Assembly: GCA_035771165.1 (NCBI GenBank)
Contig: JAWNZC010000471.1
Location: 248,001 to 312,000, forward strand
Origin: Paragorgia papillata
Taxonomy: Eukaryota > Cnidaria > Anthozoa > Scleralcyonacea > Coralliidae
Direction of reading: 5' to 3'
DNA: 64,000 nt
Under the pieces are notes generated by a model. The model made no database searches. It saw nothing but the letters and a program-made list of their open reading frames with translations, and had not been told where the DNA came from. How positions within the stretch are numbered: the stretch's first letter is position 1; every line of letters begins with the position of its first letter. Shown here piece by piece: positions 10,601-20,450 of this stretch. A program made the position numbers and the translations under genes.

Positions 10601-13600
10601 GAGACATTCAAGTCGATCCTTGCTTGAATCTCAAGTCAATCCACTCCACTGCGTGGATTGACTTCAGCCATCCGTTTTGATCAGATCGAAAACTTTCAAG
10701 CTTCTTCATGTAAACACAAGGAGAAACAACATGCTAGATTTGACTTGAACACTCTATCCGCTTCATGTAAACAGGACCTAACGCCTGCATGACACTTTTA
10801 GCACATCTTTTGGCTCATTTCATTTGAATGCGACTGATTACATTCAACGTGTGAAAGAGCAGTTGCATTTTAGCCCAGTGATAGTTAGGATGTCTGAGGG
10901 CCCTGGCCCTGTTGAGGCCCCCCCCCCCCCCCCCGCCCGCGGGGTCGTTAGCTTCTGGCGGTTGCCCAGTAAGTCTTTCTTTTAAAGCTCTACGAAACGA
11001 TCATAAAGGTAAGAGAGGGAATGTCTAGTAATGGTCTAGTTCTATCTAATTCCTCTTAAGTTATATTTTTAGATCTCACGAGATAATCTTCGCGCGTAAC
11101 TCGCGACTTGTCGAGCAGTCGAGAAGTGAATGGTATTGGATGTTTATATTACATCATATATACTAACAAGCGTTTAACACTTTGAGGCCTGGACCTCTCC
11201 CTGTGTTGAATAAAATCGTCTGGCGTTATAGCCAGAATAAAATACCAAAGACTCGTCTTCAGGCTTGAAAGTGTTAAGAAAAGATAAAACTGTATTTTGT
11301 TATAAACTGTATAAGACAACGTCCGTGTAATGCAGTTTTTCTACAAGATGTACTTCACTCCTATCAGACTTTTGCCGCCATTTTGTTTTCACGAAAGAAA
11401 TGTGTAGACTTCCAAGCAAAATCCACGATAGGCGTGTCTAAAAGGAATTTGAGAGCTTAAGCATATTAGGCGTTTTTGAGACACGGACGGTGACCGGAAG
11501 AACAGGAATACAATACAGAACTACTGAACCGCGTATTCTTTGAAAAGACTTTTTTACCCAAAACAAAGGCTATGAATAATCACATATCTAAACTGTTAGC
11601 TCATAAGCTTAAATTTCATCTTCATATAAAAATACAGATCTTGTATATATTTATATTGTAATGTAATGAAATTATCCCCCTTAAAATACAAGTTTTCTAC
11701 TTTAAAAGCATATCTATTGTAGTAAAACAACGATGACAGGCCTCAACGTTCTAGATGTTCCCGTCGTCTCAAGAACGTGAAAATGCTCTCAATGACGTCT
11801 TGTGTAGAACGACGACGGCGTTCACTTTGCTCTTGGTATTTTAAATTGCTCATTATCATTGTTTTGAATGAAAAATGCTATTGAATTCAATCGCCGTCCG
11901 TGGCTCTAAAACGCCTGTATGCTTAAGCTCTCTATTAGGATAGAACTAGACCCATAACTATACATTCCCTCTCTTACAGTATACCTTTATGCTCTCTTGG
12001 TTTATCTTATTTGAAAGAACACTTAAAATGACTTGGTGACATCTTATGCAGATTTTCGTTTCCTTGCTTCGTTGTTGAGATATTAAAATTGGTTGATATG
12101 CAAATTAAGCATCTGGATGTGATATATGCATAATGTGTTGTTGGAAAAGGTTATGTATCGTTGCTATACATTATTATTAAACTAAATTAATTTAAGGAAA
12201 GCAAGTTGGCGTGCTTTTCCTATAACACCAAACATGTAGACTTTTCAAGTTATTATATTTGATAATAGCAAAAACGTATACTTTTCCGATAACTCATTAT
12301 GCACATGTGACGTTGCAAATGTTTAATTGCTTGTTAAACAAACAGAAATATTTCAACAACGAAGCAAGGAAATGAAAAACTGCAAAAGATGTTACCTTGT
12401 GGTTTTAAATGTTTTTTCAAATAAGACTTAATTTTCGCTTCATACACACTGTAATTCTCCATTGTTTTAGTCGCATCCAATTTAATTAAATTCAACACGT
12501 AGTGCGGTATAAAGTGTAGGACTTCCATGTTAATGTTGGAATTTATTTGAATTTATTAAATTTGCCACTTAACGTGTGGCAGGAGAGAGGAACAGAACTT
12601 TCGTCCCAATTGACACCAAACTCCTATGTGTAGACAACTAAAAACTAAACTAACGTTATTTAGACTGGATAACTCTATCAGTTTATCTAAACTGTTATCC
12701 TCAGAGGTCCAGTAAGGGCCCACCCTCATTGGTCCAGTGTTACTACAGGAGGAAACCGGAGTACCCGGAGGAAAGCTGTGGTGTTTAGTAGAGTCAAACT
12801 GGAAGCACTCTTCTCACATGCGGCCAAGGTGAACTTTTTTTAATCAGATAACTGCACCGTGCAGGAATCGAACCCGGCTCGCAGAGGTGAAAGGCACGTG
12901 CACTAACCACTGTGCCACCAACACCCCAAACACCAAGACCTAGGTGTTGATTTTACGGAGGGAGGAAAACCGGAGAACCCGGCGAAAAACCCTCGCAGCA
13001 CAGGAGAGACCAACTAAACTCTACTCACATAAGTCCCAAGCTGGCGGAGGACGGGGTTATTCCCAAACGGTCACCCATCCAAGTACGAACCCCGTCCGAC
13101 CGGGCTTAACTATTGGTGAGAGGCGGTCGCCCCCCCCCCCCAATGGTCTCCAAGACCGTTCTCATTTAAATCCATGGAGAAACTTGTAGGGGGGGGGGGG
13201 GGTACAGTTGTTTTAAGTCCAAGTGAGTAGATAGTGATGTGTTATATATATTGCAGGCATACATATGCTATAAATTACAATGCTAAGGGTCTATACAAAA
13301 TGACTCCAACCTGTTTTTACATTTACGACTTGTTTATAATCTAATCTCTAAAATATCGAAAGATATTCTGATGTGTATCATTCTATGTTCTGGTTTGATT
13401 CTAACAAACTTATATAATTTAAGGCTTTCAGATTACTCTTAAAGTGCCTCTATGGTCTGTGGGATATTTACATATTTAAATAACTTAGGTTAAAAGAAAA
13501 TGTTTCCCGAAATTTTTTCTCGAAAATATTAAATGCTCGCCCATTAACAGTGCTCCGAAGTTGGCCAAATCAGCCCAAATCGCGCCATTTTGAAAGTTAG

Positions 13601-15873
13601 ACCGTTTTCTTGGGCCTGGGCTCTAATTGATAGATTTACGTCACATTTGCGTCACAGTCGGAACACCAACATTTCTTCCACCGAGTCTGAGTCAGACGAA
13701 CCATCTTGGAACATATTGATGAATATATCTAAAGTTTTCATTGCTTAAATAAAGGTTTAAGAGACGCAATACCAAAAACACACTAAATAGTCAGAAGTTC
13801 GGTTCCGACCGTGACGTCACAGAGTAAACTCGCACCATGTCCCTAATGCTCGGTCACAGTTATAGAGGTACCAACTTTGAAGCGCTGTTAATGGGCGGGG
13901 ATTTAATATTTTTGAGAAAAAATTTCGGGAAACATTTTCTTTTAACCTAAGTTATTTAAATATGTAAAGATCCCACAGACCATAGAGGCACTTTAAATAC
14001 TCGCCTCAAAATGCAGGAAATAGTGTTTCAGAGACCCTAGAAATCCAAAATTATCCGGGGGGCCATGCCCCCGGACCCCCAAGGAGTTCGAGGTTCTCGC
14101 CCCCCCAAACCCAAGATCCTAGCTACGTCACTGATGTCAAACTATCGGAAAATGGTGGAGTTCAAATTTTCGATCTACATGGGGGTCGAGGGGTCGAAGA
14201 CATGGCTATTAGGAGTAACTCGAAGACCTTTCCTGATCCTAGCCCAAGCAGTGTGGTATGAAGAGTCATGAAAAGAGCTCCCGTTGGACTTGCATGCTAA
14301 AGTTGATTTTTGTTTCTTTTTTGAGTTGACTGGGTTTCAAACTATCAAGAAATGCAGTTCCCCTGTATGTCGAGAGGTCGAAAATTTGAACCCCGTCATT
14401 TTCTGATATATAGTTTGACACCTATAGTCAACTTAAAATAGAAACAAAAGTCAACTTTAACACGAAAATCCTACGCTGTTTTAATGACACTTATACCACA
14501 CTAACGGACGGCAAAAATGCGATGTTTGAAACAACTTATCAAATTCATTAATAATTCATAAGGAAAATTCAAAATAAATTAATGTTTAATCAGGTGTTTG
14601 TAAATATCGTTAAAAAAAATATTATTAATAAAACATCAATGTTTTATCAAAGTTATTAGACACTAGCGGCTCAAATTCAGTTTTTTCTGAGTTAAAATTA
14701 TCTTATCTAACGTTTCTTACAACTCTTAAACAAAGTATTCATCATGTACACTTAGAATTTGATAAGATAAGTAAATTATTATTCGATTTATTTTTATCTT
14801 CCTTCTAATTGGTTGAGGGACCGCTACGTCACCTGCAAATAACTGCCTACAAATAACTTTTTGCAGCAAATAATATTTTGCTCATGCGCGTTACACTCCA
14901 TTTCGGCAAACGTAAATCGCTCGTTCAGCCAAGCTGGAAAGAAATGAATGGACATAATTACAGGTAAACAATGTCAAATAAAAAATAAATCGAATAATAA
15001 AACAATTATTGAACTCGGTTTTCACAAAATATCGTGATTTGTCAGTGTCTCGCGGTTCAGTTATTGACTGATCTGCTCGCCACTGACAAATCACGATATT
15101 TTGCTCAACCTCGTCCAATAATTGTTAAATATTCGCGCCCGATCTCAATGGCTCGCCATTGTAAATGCCCTTCAAAAACTCATTAATATTCATGAACCAA
15201 ATTGTCGACTAATATGCACGTATTTGATCATGTGGAGGTCTTTTATACCTGATAAAACTACTATGAATATTAACTAACGTGAAATTTTATATAAAGAATA
15301 CTAATGAACGTGAAATTTTATATAGAATGTCATCCTAATTAGCAAATCTATTGTCGGCGTTTTTGAAGCTATTCAAAACACTCGTAGTCGCGTTTTAAAT
15401 ATTACATAAAGATCGGCCGCTCATATTTTAACTACTACTTCAAAAACTCATTAATAATTCATGAGAAAAACACAAAGGAAATCAGTACCGTGTCCGTGGT
15501 TTTATATCTGATAAAGAAACCTCCTGATTTACATAAACTTTAGCTTTGATTTTCTCGGCTTAGACAACGTTATTTTTCAAACTTACTACGCCAATGAACT
15601 TACCAAATGGGTCGTTTTTTGAAGCTATTTAAAACATTCGGAGTACGTGTTTTATCAGATCTAAAACACTTCTACTCATGTTTTAAATATTACATACAGA
15701 CTAACGATTGAGAAATATATTTGGAAACAGGTTGGATGGTTGGATAAAATTGACCGCCGATATTCTTGGCTTAAAAGAGCTCTTGTAAAATTTGAAGAGG
15801 ATTTTAAAGGAACGTTTCCACCAGAGTGGCATGTGGAGGAAAGGATATGCAAAGAATTTTGTCACATTACAAA
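1596..15873 (+). CDS. VPS53: VPS53, internal part: seven exons of the GARP/EARP subunit gene
   Basis: VPS53 is a core subunit of GARP and EARP, which tether endosome-derived vesicles at the trans-Golgi and recycling endosomes. Seven exons are visible: 1596-1682, 4802-4917, 8107-8226, 8347-8425, 8820-8890, 10243-10315 and 15731-15873. All have AG acceptors and GT donors, and the phases (0,2,2,0,2,0,2) join into one open frame of 229 codons. The product covers most of the N-terminal Vps53 domain. It contains family-typical stretches such as [30 protein letters not shown] and [14 protein letters not shown]. Introns are long (0.1-5.4 kb) and full of repeats. The 5' exons lie before the window and I found no downstream exon. 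The family call is very secure; the window holds only the middle of the gene. Confidence 0.93.
1711..1882. repeat. GGT/AGT trinucleotide microsatellite
   Basis: An irregular run of TGG, TGG and TAG triplets in a VPS53 intron. Open frames on either strand here (poly-Val, poly-Gly/Ser or poly-Thr) are artefacts of the repeat. Confidence 0.95.
1883..2146. mobile_element. 264-bp element with 12-bp terminal inverted repeats, copy 1
   Basis: Starts ACAATCATGGCC and ends with its exact complement GGCCATGATTGT. The match continues imperfectly for about 27 bp. An apparently identical copy lies at 3480-3743 in the same orientation. Non-coding. Confidence 0.75.
2147..3479. other. 1.33-kb spacer between the two 264-bp elements
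   Basis: No gene recognised. It contains a few TATTTCGGC repeats near 2270-2320 and a CT-rich tract at about 3160-3260. The short open frames have no family features. Confidence 0.6.
3480..3743. mobile_element. 264-bp element with 12-bp terminal inverted repeats, copy 2
   Basis: Direct repeat of 1883-2146 at a constant offset of 1597 bp. By eye it is identical. It is followed immediately by the second GGT-type array. Confidence 0.75.
3744..4770. repeat. Long GGT/AGT microsatellite with a CAT-triplet core
   Basis: About 1 kb of GTGGTAGT-type triplets, interrupted at 4370-4405 by TAT/CAT triplets. The very long His/Tyr/Asn or poly-Val frames here are repeat artefacts. The VPS53 acceptor at 4801 follows directly. 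Confidence 0.95.
4802..4917 (+). CDS. VPS53: VPS53 exon b
   Basis: 116 nt starting [18 protein letters not shown] and ending in phase 2. The donor is gtaagt. The acceptor follows within about 45 bp of a GGT-type microsatellite, so the branch-point region sits at the edge of repeat DNA. Confidence 0.93.
5138..5515. repeat. Pentanucleotide array (AATGC/GATGC/GATAC/AATAC)
   Basis: About 75 units of the pentamer RATRC, with variants differing almost only by transitions. Occasional AACAGTAATAC or AATAGTAATAC phase breaks divide it into blocks. It lies in the VPS53 intron; open frames are artefacts. Confidence 0.93.
5570..6210. repeat. Degenerate GTTAACAACTTGTT minisatellite
   Basis: Many imperfect copies of a TTGTTAACAACTTGTTA-like unit (for example 5575-5760 and 6165-6205). 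The array is interrupted by the insertion at 5824-6122. Confidence 0.75.
5824..6122. mobile_element. Mutator-like MITE with 9-bp target duplication
   Basis: The terminal inverted repeats are about 75 bp, starting TACCCTGCGAGCAGAGCC. Perfect 9-bp direct repeats GGACAGCCA flank the element at 5815-5823 and 6123-6131. Long TIRs with a 9-bp duplication are typical of MULEs. Non-autonomous. Confidence 0.85.
6429..6965. mobile_element. Foldback DNA element with CTAGCCTAGTTTCT ends
   Basis: CTAGCCTAGTTTCT at the left is matched by the complement, with one extra A, at the right. The direct flanks GAATGCC occur at 6422-6428 and 6966-6972. A lone end of the same family occurs near 54131-54150. Confidence 0.7.
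7466..8029. mobile_element. hAT-like non-autonomous element, copy 1
   Basis: 564 bp with CAGTGC...CACTG ends and many internal GTAACTAGTTAC palindromes at both ends. Perfect 8-bp duplications TCAGGAAC lie at 7458-7465 and 8030-8037. An inverted second copy lies at 56945-57507. Confidence 0.87.
8107..8226 (+). CDS. VPS53: VPS53 exon c
   Basis: 120 nt, phase 2 to phase 2, reading [17 protein letters not shown] and on to [11 protein letters not shown]. The donor is gtagga. It lies 70 bp downstream of a complete hAT-like insertion. Confidence 0.93.
8347..8425 (+). CDS. VPS53: VPS53 exon d
   Basis: 79 nt reading [20 protein letters not shown], ending in phase 0 with donor gtgaat. A long GGGA/GGAA array starts 23 bp after the donor. 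Confidence 0.92.
8449..8780. repeat. GGGA then GGAA microsatellite
   Basis: About 45 GGGA units, then GGAA units and a decayed purine tail. It lies between VPS53 exons d and e. The Gly/Arg/Glu and Ser/Pro/Leu frames are artefacts. Confidence 0.95.
8820..8890 (+). CDS. VPS53: VPS53 exon e
   Basis: 71 nt reading [19 protein letters not shown], ending in phase 2 with donor gtaaga. It lies immediately downstream of the purine microsatellite in the preceding intron. Confidence 0.88.
8950..9245. repeat. Pyrimidine-rich tract with a poly-C run
   Basis: Almost all T and C on the + strand, with about 23 consecutive C at 9165-9187. Low complexity; the Phe/Leu-rich frames are artefacts. Confidence 0.85.
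9251..9746. mobile_element. Foldback element with an ACTCAC hexamer array inside
   Basis: CGCCTGTATTCTA at the left (after TTA) and TAGAATACAGGCG at the right (before TTA) fit a Harbinger-type end. Inside are a nested 188-bp palindrome (9262-9449, arms ATAGACCTTATTCAAAAATG) and an ACTCAC hexamer array that later appears in the opposite orientation. Confidence 0.65.
9779..10235 (-). mobile_element. 5'-truncated LINE, C-terminal end of the reverse-transcriptase ORF
   Basis: Read on the minus strand, 10021-10233 encodes the end of a LINE ORF ([18 protein letters not shown] and on to a stop at 10021), then a 3' UTR ending in TATC repeats at 9780-9801. The motif [13 protein letters not shown] is typical of the C-terminus of CR1/L2-type elements. 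It is dead through 5' truncation. Confidence 0.75.
10243..10315 (+). CDS. VPS53: VPS53 exon f
   Basis: 73 nt reading [19 protein letters not shown], ending in phase 0 with donor gtaagc. Its acceptor tract (ttcttctttctttcatag) directly abuts an antisense LINE fragment. Confidence 0.88.
10371..10778. mobile_element. Foldback MITE with GTTTACATGAAG ends, copy 1
   Basis: GGCCCTGTTTACATGAAG at the left and CTTCATGTAAACAGGACC at the right, with repeated TTTACATG units inside. A second copy at 18308-18694 is about 90 per cent alike by eye. Short frames inside are not genes. Confidence 0.7.
11010..11982. mobile_element. Large foldback element
   Basis: GGTAAGAGAGGGAATGTCTA at the left is mirrored by ACATTCCCTCTCTTAC at the right. 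A second inner pair runs from GAGCTTAAGCAT to ATGCTTAAGCTC. No coding region. Confidence 0.55.
11995..12455. mobile_element. AGTGC-family foldback MITE, decayed copy 2
   Basis: Homologous through most of its length to 211-689: the arms share TTATTTGAAAG, ATGTTACCTTG-like and CAACAACGAAGCAAGGAAA blocks in the same inverted order. The ends are mutated, so no TTAA pair is left. Confidence 0.65.
12690..12925 (-). mobile_element. tRNA-derived SINE
   Basis: The minus strand shows a pol III A box TGGCACAGTGG (12907-12917) and a perfect B box GGTTCGATTCC (12864-12874) at tRNA-like spacing. A body containing CTCCGGTTTCCTCC follows. The 3' limit is uncertain. Confidence 0.8.
12932..13130 (-). mobile_element. 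5S-rRNA-derived SINE
   Basis: On the minus strand, 13051-13112 reads as the internal-promoter half of 5S rRNA, with GTACTTGGATGGGTGACCG and TTGGGAATA. It continues into a body with CTCCGGTTTTCCTCC, similar to the adjacent tRNA-headed SINE. It is not an intact 5S gene because the 5' half is missing. Confidence 0.8.
13443..13992. mobile_element. TTAA-flanked foldback MITE (AGTGC family), 550 bp
   Basis: Arms of about 100 bp start AGTGCCTCTATGGTCTGTGG. TTAA is duplicated at 13439-13442 and 13993-13996. PiggyBac-like target choice. Non-coding. Confidence 0.8.
14000..15730. other. Intronic repeat debris, no gene
   Basis: Holds a G/C-run repeat near 14030-14110 (related sequence at 47850-47960 and 58215-58320), a foldback at 15001-15126 with arms CAAAATATCGTGATTTGTCA, and a copy (15542-15705) of the sequence that opens the window (1-168). 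No exon seen before 15731. Confidence 0.6.
15731..15873 (+). CDS. VPS53: VPS53 exon g, last one visible
   Basis: 143 nt reading [18 protein letters not shown] and on to [10 protein letters not shown], ending in phase 2 with donor gtaagt. In animal VPS53 more than half of the protein should follow, but I could not find the next exon anywhere downstream in this window. Confidence 0.93.
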
Positions 15874-18300
15874 GTAAGTACCTTAATTGTCACTATTGTT
15901 AGCAATTAATAGATCGTTTGCACATGACGTCAGGTAGGTCATCGTGGATAACAAACAGGCAGACAGTTTGTCGTTCGCCCGTTGGTCGGTCGCCCGTCGG
16001 TCGGTCGTCAGGTAGGTCACTTATGCTTATTTCGCTAGTATGAACCAGGCTTTACTGGTTTTTCATCGACCTCTGAAATTATCGGACTAGTTCCTAGTCC
16101 TCTTTTCTCTCGAACGTATTTTGGTGACGTCACATAATAGGGATCGAGCGAGAGGACTAGCGGAAAATGTTCATCTTTATCTACCATGAATCCTGCTGGA
16201 GCTCGGATTCTTTAATCTTTATGAACGAGGGCACTTAAACAAACTTCTTCTTGAGAGCAGACAGCAAATGAGTAGGTTTCTTTGTTTTACATTACGTTAA
16301 AAGGTTGTTACATACGAGGCTTTATAAAGTAGTGTTCGGCGTAGGAAGTGATTGTGTTGAAACACATTTATACAAATCGAAATATGCTATTTTAACGTTT
16401 CGGCAGTAGACCAACCTTGCTATATGATGTTATATAAAGAATTGTGCAGACCGACGTGAGTGTTATCTGCCTTGGTTTTCCGCCAAACGGCCGTTTGGTG
16501 CCTGTATAAGTTGGGGCCAGATTTGGGGCTAAGCAAAACATTTTATTCCAGGCCTCTCACTTTTTACTTCCACTACTGCATGTACATGCTTCCGGTGAGT
16601 TGTTGACCGTGTGACTGAGTGAGGCCGTAAGACATGTTGTAAGTTCTTTGCTCTTTTCGCTTTTGAAGTTGGACAAAAAGTTGAACAGCTTTGTCTTTTG
16701 ATCAAGGCGTTCTTGCCGGTTGTTGGTAGATTTTGAAAGTGACTGACTGACTTTGTAGTTTAACAGTGATCAGATGTGACTGACAACTGTCTTGATCGTA
16801 AATATGTTCACCAGTGTGAAGTATGCACCACATTCAGCCTTCGATTCACGCTCCGCGCACTTGCCAGTAGCCCGAGTGAACACCTGACCCACGCTTCTTG
16901 TTTTTTTAATACAAATAATGAGATTGATGAGAAAAGATATGGCGATATCTGAATATTGACAAGACAACAATATTTAATAAAATAAAACCAGCAATTAGTT
17001 AGTCTTCGTTAATTAGTTTATACAATTTTACAATTCATTTGGAATTTCTTATTAAGATAATATCACGGCCACCTCTGTTTTCATTGTTTCCACACGCACA
17101 TTTAATATCGAAATAACCCGATGCATAAAGATGAGGTACGATTAGTAACTAATCATACGTAATCTTTATGCATCAGGTACGATTAGTAACTAATCATACC
17201 TAATGTTTATGCACAAGGTACGATTCCCATGAATTTGCAATAGGCAATATCATTGCCCAATGCAACGGGACCTTGCCTAAAACATTTCGAGTAGAGTACA
17301 CTGGTGGCGCCCCCAATCGAGAAGTAGAGACTTCTCGTGTTTGCCTATCTCGAAGTAGGTTCGCTGAACCCGCTTGTAGCGGCAGCGCCCTAAACGAAAG
17401 GCAAACTTTCATTGTGTAACTAGTTTGTTTTGTGTGACTAATACTAAATCAATGCGCATGTCTATACACTGTTGTTGTTTTTATAGACAACTATCTAATA
17501 TTAGTTTATGTGCGTGAATTTGCATTAGATCAACATGGTAACCATTGAACCGATCATATACATGTATTGTTATTTAAAAGCGCTTGTAATATATTTACAG
17601 ATATAGATATATAAATGGCGATTGCATTTCAAATAAAGATAGTTACCGTAAAAAATTTCCAGCCTTTACACACACGATACATGGCCACGTTTGGATGTCG
17701 GTTTTATGCCAGATACATTCTCTCGGGCTTCGCCCTCGGGACTTTTACTCTCGTTCTTCCTCGGTAACCGTAATATTACAAAGTGATAGCATAACATATT
17801 GGTTGATTAGTGATTAAATGTCCCTCAAAACCTCCCTCGGCTTTCGGGTGCATTTAATCAACCTATATGTTATGCTATTTAGTATTACTTATAATAATTA
17901 AATTTCTTATAAAGATTATTAAGATTAACGTGAAGCGTACAATGTAGCAGTTAATTTTTGTATTAATGACGTATACCAACAGACCAATTGTTATTCAGCT
18001 CTGACGACGTCCTCAGTCTCAAGGACGAAAGCTCAGCTATTAAAATGTTCAAATATTCATACATATTGTATCCGCAATCATTTTATCTAAATTACTTATC
18101 AAAAATGCAAATCTTTACTAAAATAAAAACAGTTATTTAAACGTTTTTGTGTTTCAACTGGTTTTTTATCGACATCTGAAACTATACCAAAACTAAGGCC
18201 GTGTTTACACTCTTTACGTTTCTCTCTGACGAAGGGCCTTCGCTCGAAGCGTTAGACTCCTACGTTCTCTGTTTCGGCAGTATATCTAACCTTACTATAT
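15874..18300. other. No gene recognised; dispersed repeats
   Basis: Includes a repeat at 16548-16850 with a relative at 58445-58660. Another, at 16971-17060, has a relative at 49117-49205. GATTAGTAACTAATCAT palindromes duplicate at 17138-17200, and there is a small foldback at 17787-17876. The minus-strand frame at 17200-17412 has no family features I know. Confidence 0.5.
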
Positions 18301-18307
18301 TTCGAAG

Positions 18308-18694
18308 CGTGTTTACATGAAGCGGATTGACAGTCCAATCGGATCGAAAAACGTCAACCCGGGCACATGTTTACATGGAGAATCCGATCTGCTTGGAACG
18401 TTGTTTTCGGTTTTGGAACACTATTTTCTGTTCTTCCCTCAATGTCTGCCATTTAGCACGACACACACCAACTTCACTCATGCGTATCAAGTCATTTTCA
18501 AGTCAAACCGTGTTTACATGAATCAGATTGGAGACATTCAAGTCGATCCTTGCTTGAATGTCAAGTCAATCCACTCCACTGCGTGGATTGACTTCAGCCA
18601 TTCGTTTCGATCAGATCGGAAACTTTCAACAAGGAGAAACAACATGGGAGATTTGACGTGGACACTCAATCCGCTTCATGTAAACATGGCCTAT
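18308..18694. mobile_element. GTTTACATGAAG foldback MITE, copy 2
   Basis: Close relative of 10371-10778, with the same internal order of AATCGGATCGAAAAACGT, TTTACATG and GATTGACTTCAGCCAT blocks. Confidence 0.7.
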
Positions 18695-18879
18695 AAAAAC
18701 AAGGAGGCACTCAGAGACTGGATTTACCTCCACCAGCGGGTTATTAGGGGTTGTTCATAAGCCGCGTTTACACTAGCGGCCTAGGCCTGGCCTGGGCCAA
18801 GTGTGACCCGTTCACACTTGCGTGGCCAAGGTTTGGCGGCCAAAGTAAACAGGATCGTATGTGTGTACAATTTTGGCGG

Positions 18880-19135
18880 CCTTGCACTACCATGCAGCAC
18901 CACATCTAGTATCCTTATCTTTATATTTGCGATATTTTTTTCTGAGATGTTTGATTTTTTACTGGCATTGTTTAGCATTTCGCTTAAATCCACTATCCGC
19001 CGCCATGCCTTTGGCAAGCTTCTCGAATACCGCATTGTTCCGTATGCTGTGGTTTTCTAGTTCTGCTTGGACGTTTGCATCACTCCAAAGCGTAACAAGA
19101 AGCTTGGTTTCGATATCCAACCAAGTGTTTGCCAT
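18880..19135 (-). pseudogene. Myb/SANT-like protein remnant of a Harbinger-type element
   Basis: On the minus strand an ATG at 19135 opens ANTWLDIETKLLVTLWSD, followed by VFEKLAKGMAADSG and KRNAKQCQ, then a stop. Past the stop the frame continues KIKHLRKKYRKYKDKDTRCG. The pattern W-x-ETKLL...W, FEKLA and QC...KIKxLxxxYRKxKD is that of Myb/SANT-like DNA-binding domains carried by PIF/Harbinger elements and some host genes. The in-frame stop and later breaks mark it as dead. GTTTACAC-type ends near 18765-18790 support transposon origin. Confidence 0.65.
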
Positions 19136-19909
19136 GAATACGAATGAAAATGATTAAAATGTCTTGAAACGCAGAGCCGCAACTTATTATAATCGTTTTC
19201 CCTTCAATTCTTGTATCATGCATCTGACCAGTTTTTATCGTGGGCGCTTATTACCATGGCAATGCGGCCTGACCTAGGCCGGACCCAGGTCAAGGCCAGC
19301 TACTTTCGTCGGCCTAGTTTTCCGGGCCCAGGCCAGGTAAAACCCGTTCACACCATCAAAAATCTGGGCCAATCTGATTTTATGTCATGAAAATCTTTCT
19401 ATGACTGTAATAAAGAATTAGAATACCCTTGTGTGCTATACCAACGGAAAAACGAAGCCAATTTTGCTTTGTTATATCAGTCTGCTTTTCTCAAATATTC
19501 GTAATAAGATTTTCATGAAATCAGTCCGGTGACCGGGCTAGCCCTTCTCATATGAACAGCCCCTTCGAGATGTTTAAAAGAAAGCGAGCCATCTCCCACT
19601 AACCAGACTAGCTCACGAGACATATACATGTATGCATGAATATGTAAAATGCTTGATTACACTCGGACCGGAATTATGCAAAAATATTTGCATAAAACAA
19701 GAATTCATTATTCTTGCAATCAAGCATTTCTTCTGTACGGAGAACCGATTTTACTAATTAAATTGTCATCCAAATGTCAACCAAATGCAAGCAAAATTTA
19801 ATAGGTTGGTCTTGGTCTATGATCAAAACCTGTGCAGTATTTTGTACGAAATCCTGGTGACAGAGAGACTTCATTTAAACTCGGAATCTTAATCAATTTA
19901 CAAAATTGC

Positions 19910-20150
19910 TTTCCGTAAGATATATAGAATAGTAAAAGAAGAGTATTACTTATTTACATATATACAAAATATTTACCTAGTTCATTTGAATTCCAGTTAA
20001 TTTGGAACTGAGGTGTTGGTTGAGGTTTGACTTGCCAAACCCCTCTTGAAAGACGACAAAATAGATGAAAGTTTCAAATCAACTGGCAAACTATTCCATA
20101 ATTTAGCTCCAGCAAACTTGAAACTTTTCTTCATGTAATCTGTATAAGAC
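19910..20150 (-). mobile_element. 5'-truncated LINE, ORF2 C-terminus
   Basis: The minus strand reads MKKSFKFAGAKLWNSLPVDL and on to SFKRGLASQ, stopping at 19997. This is the usual C-terminal signature of CR1/L2-like LINEs. It is joined upstream to a CTGT microsatellite. Confidence 0.75.
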
Positions 20151-20156
20151 AGACTG

Positions 20157-20290
<134 letters not shown>

Positions 20291-20450
20291 GGTGATAACA
20301 TAACCTGCTGGTTGAGGTAACAATTATAGTCACCTCAGTCTCAGTAACTATTGGTGTATTTACCTTGCCGCTTCTCGGCTAAGTAAATTTTCGCCAATGG
20401 TCACTTCCGTTCGGTGACTTATTGTAAAACAGAGTTTTCTGTGGAGGAGG

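Noticed and set aside
12864..12917. tRNA gene
   Set aside because: A and B boxes are good, but no cloverleaf acceptor stem closes and the sequence continues into a SINE body.
13051..13112. 5S rRNA gene
   Set aside because: Only the internal-promoter half is present and it is fused to a SINE body.
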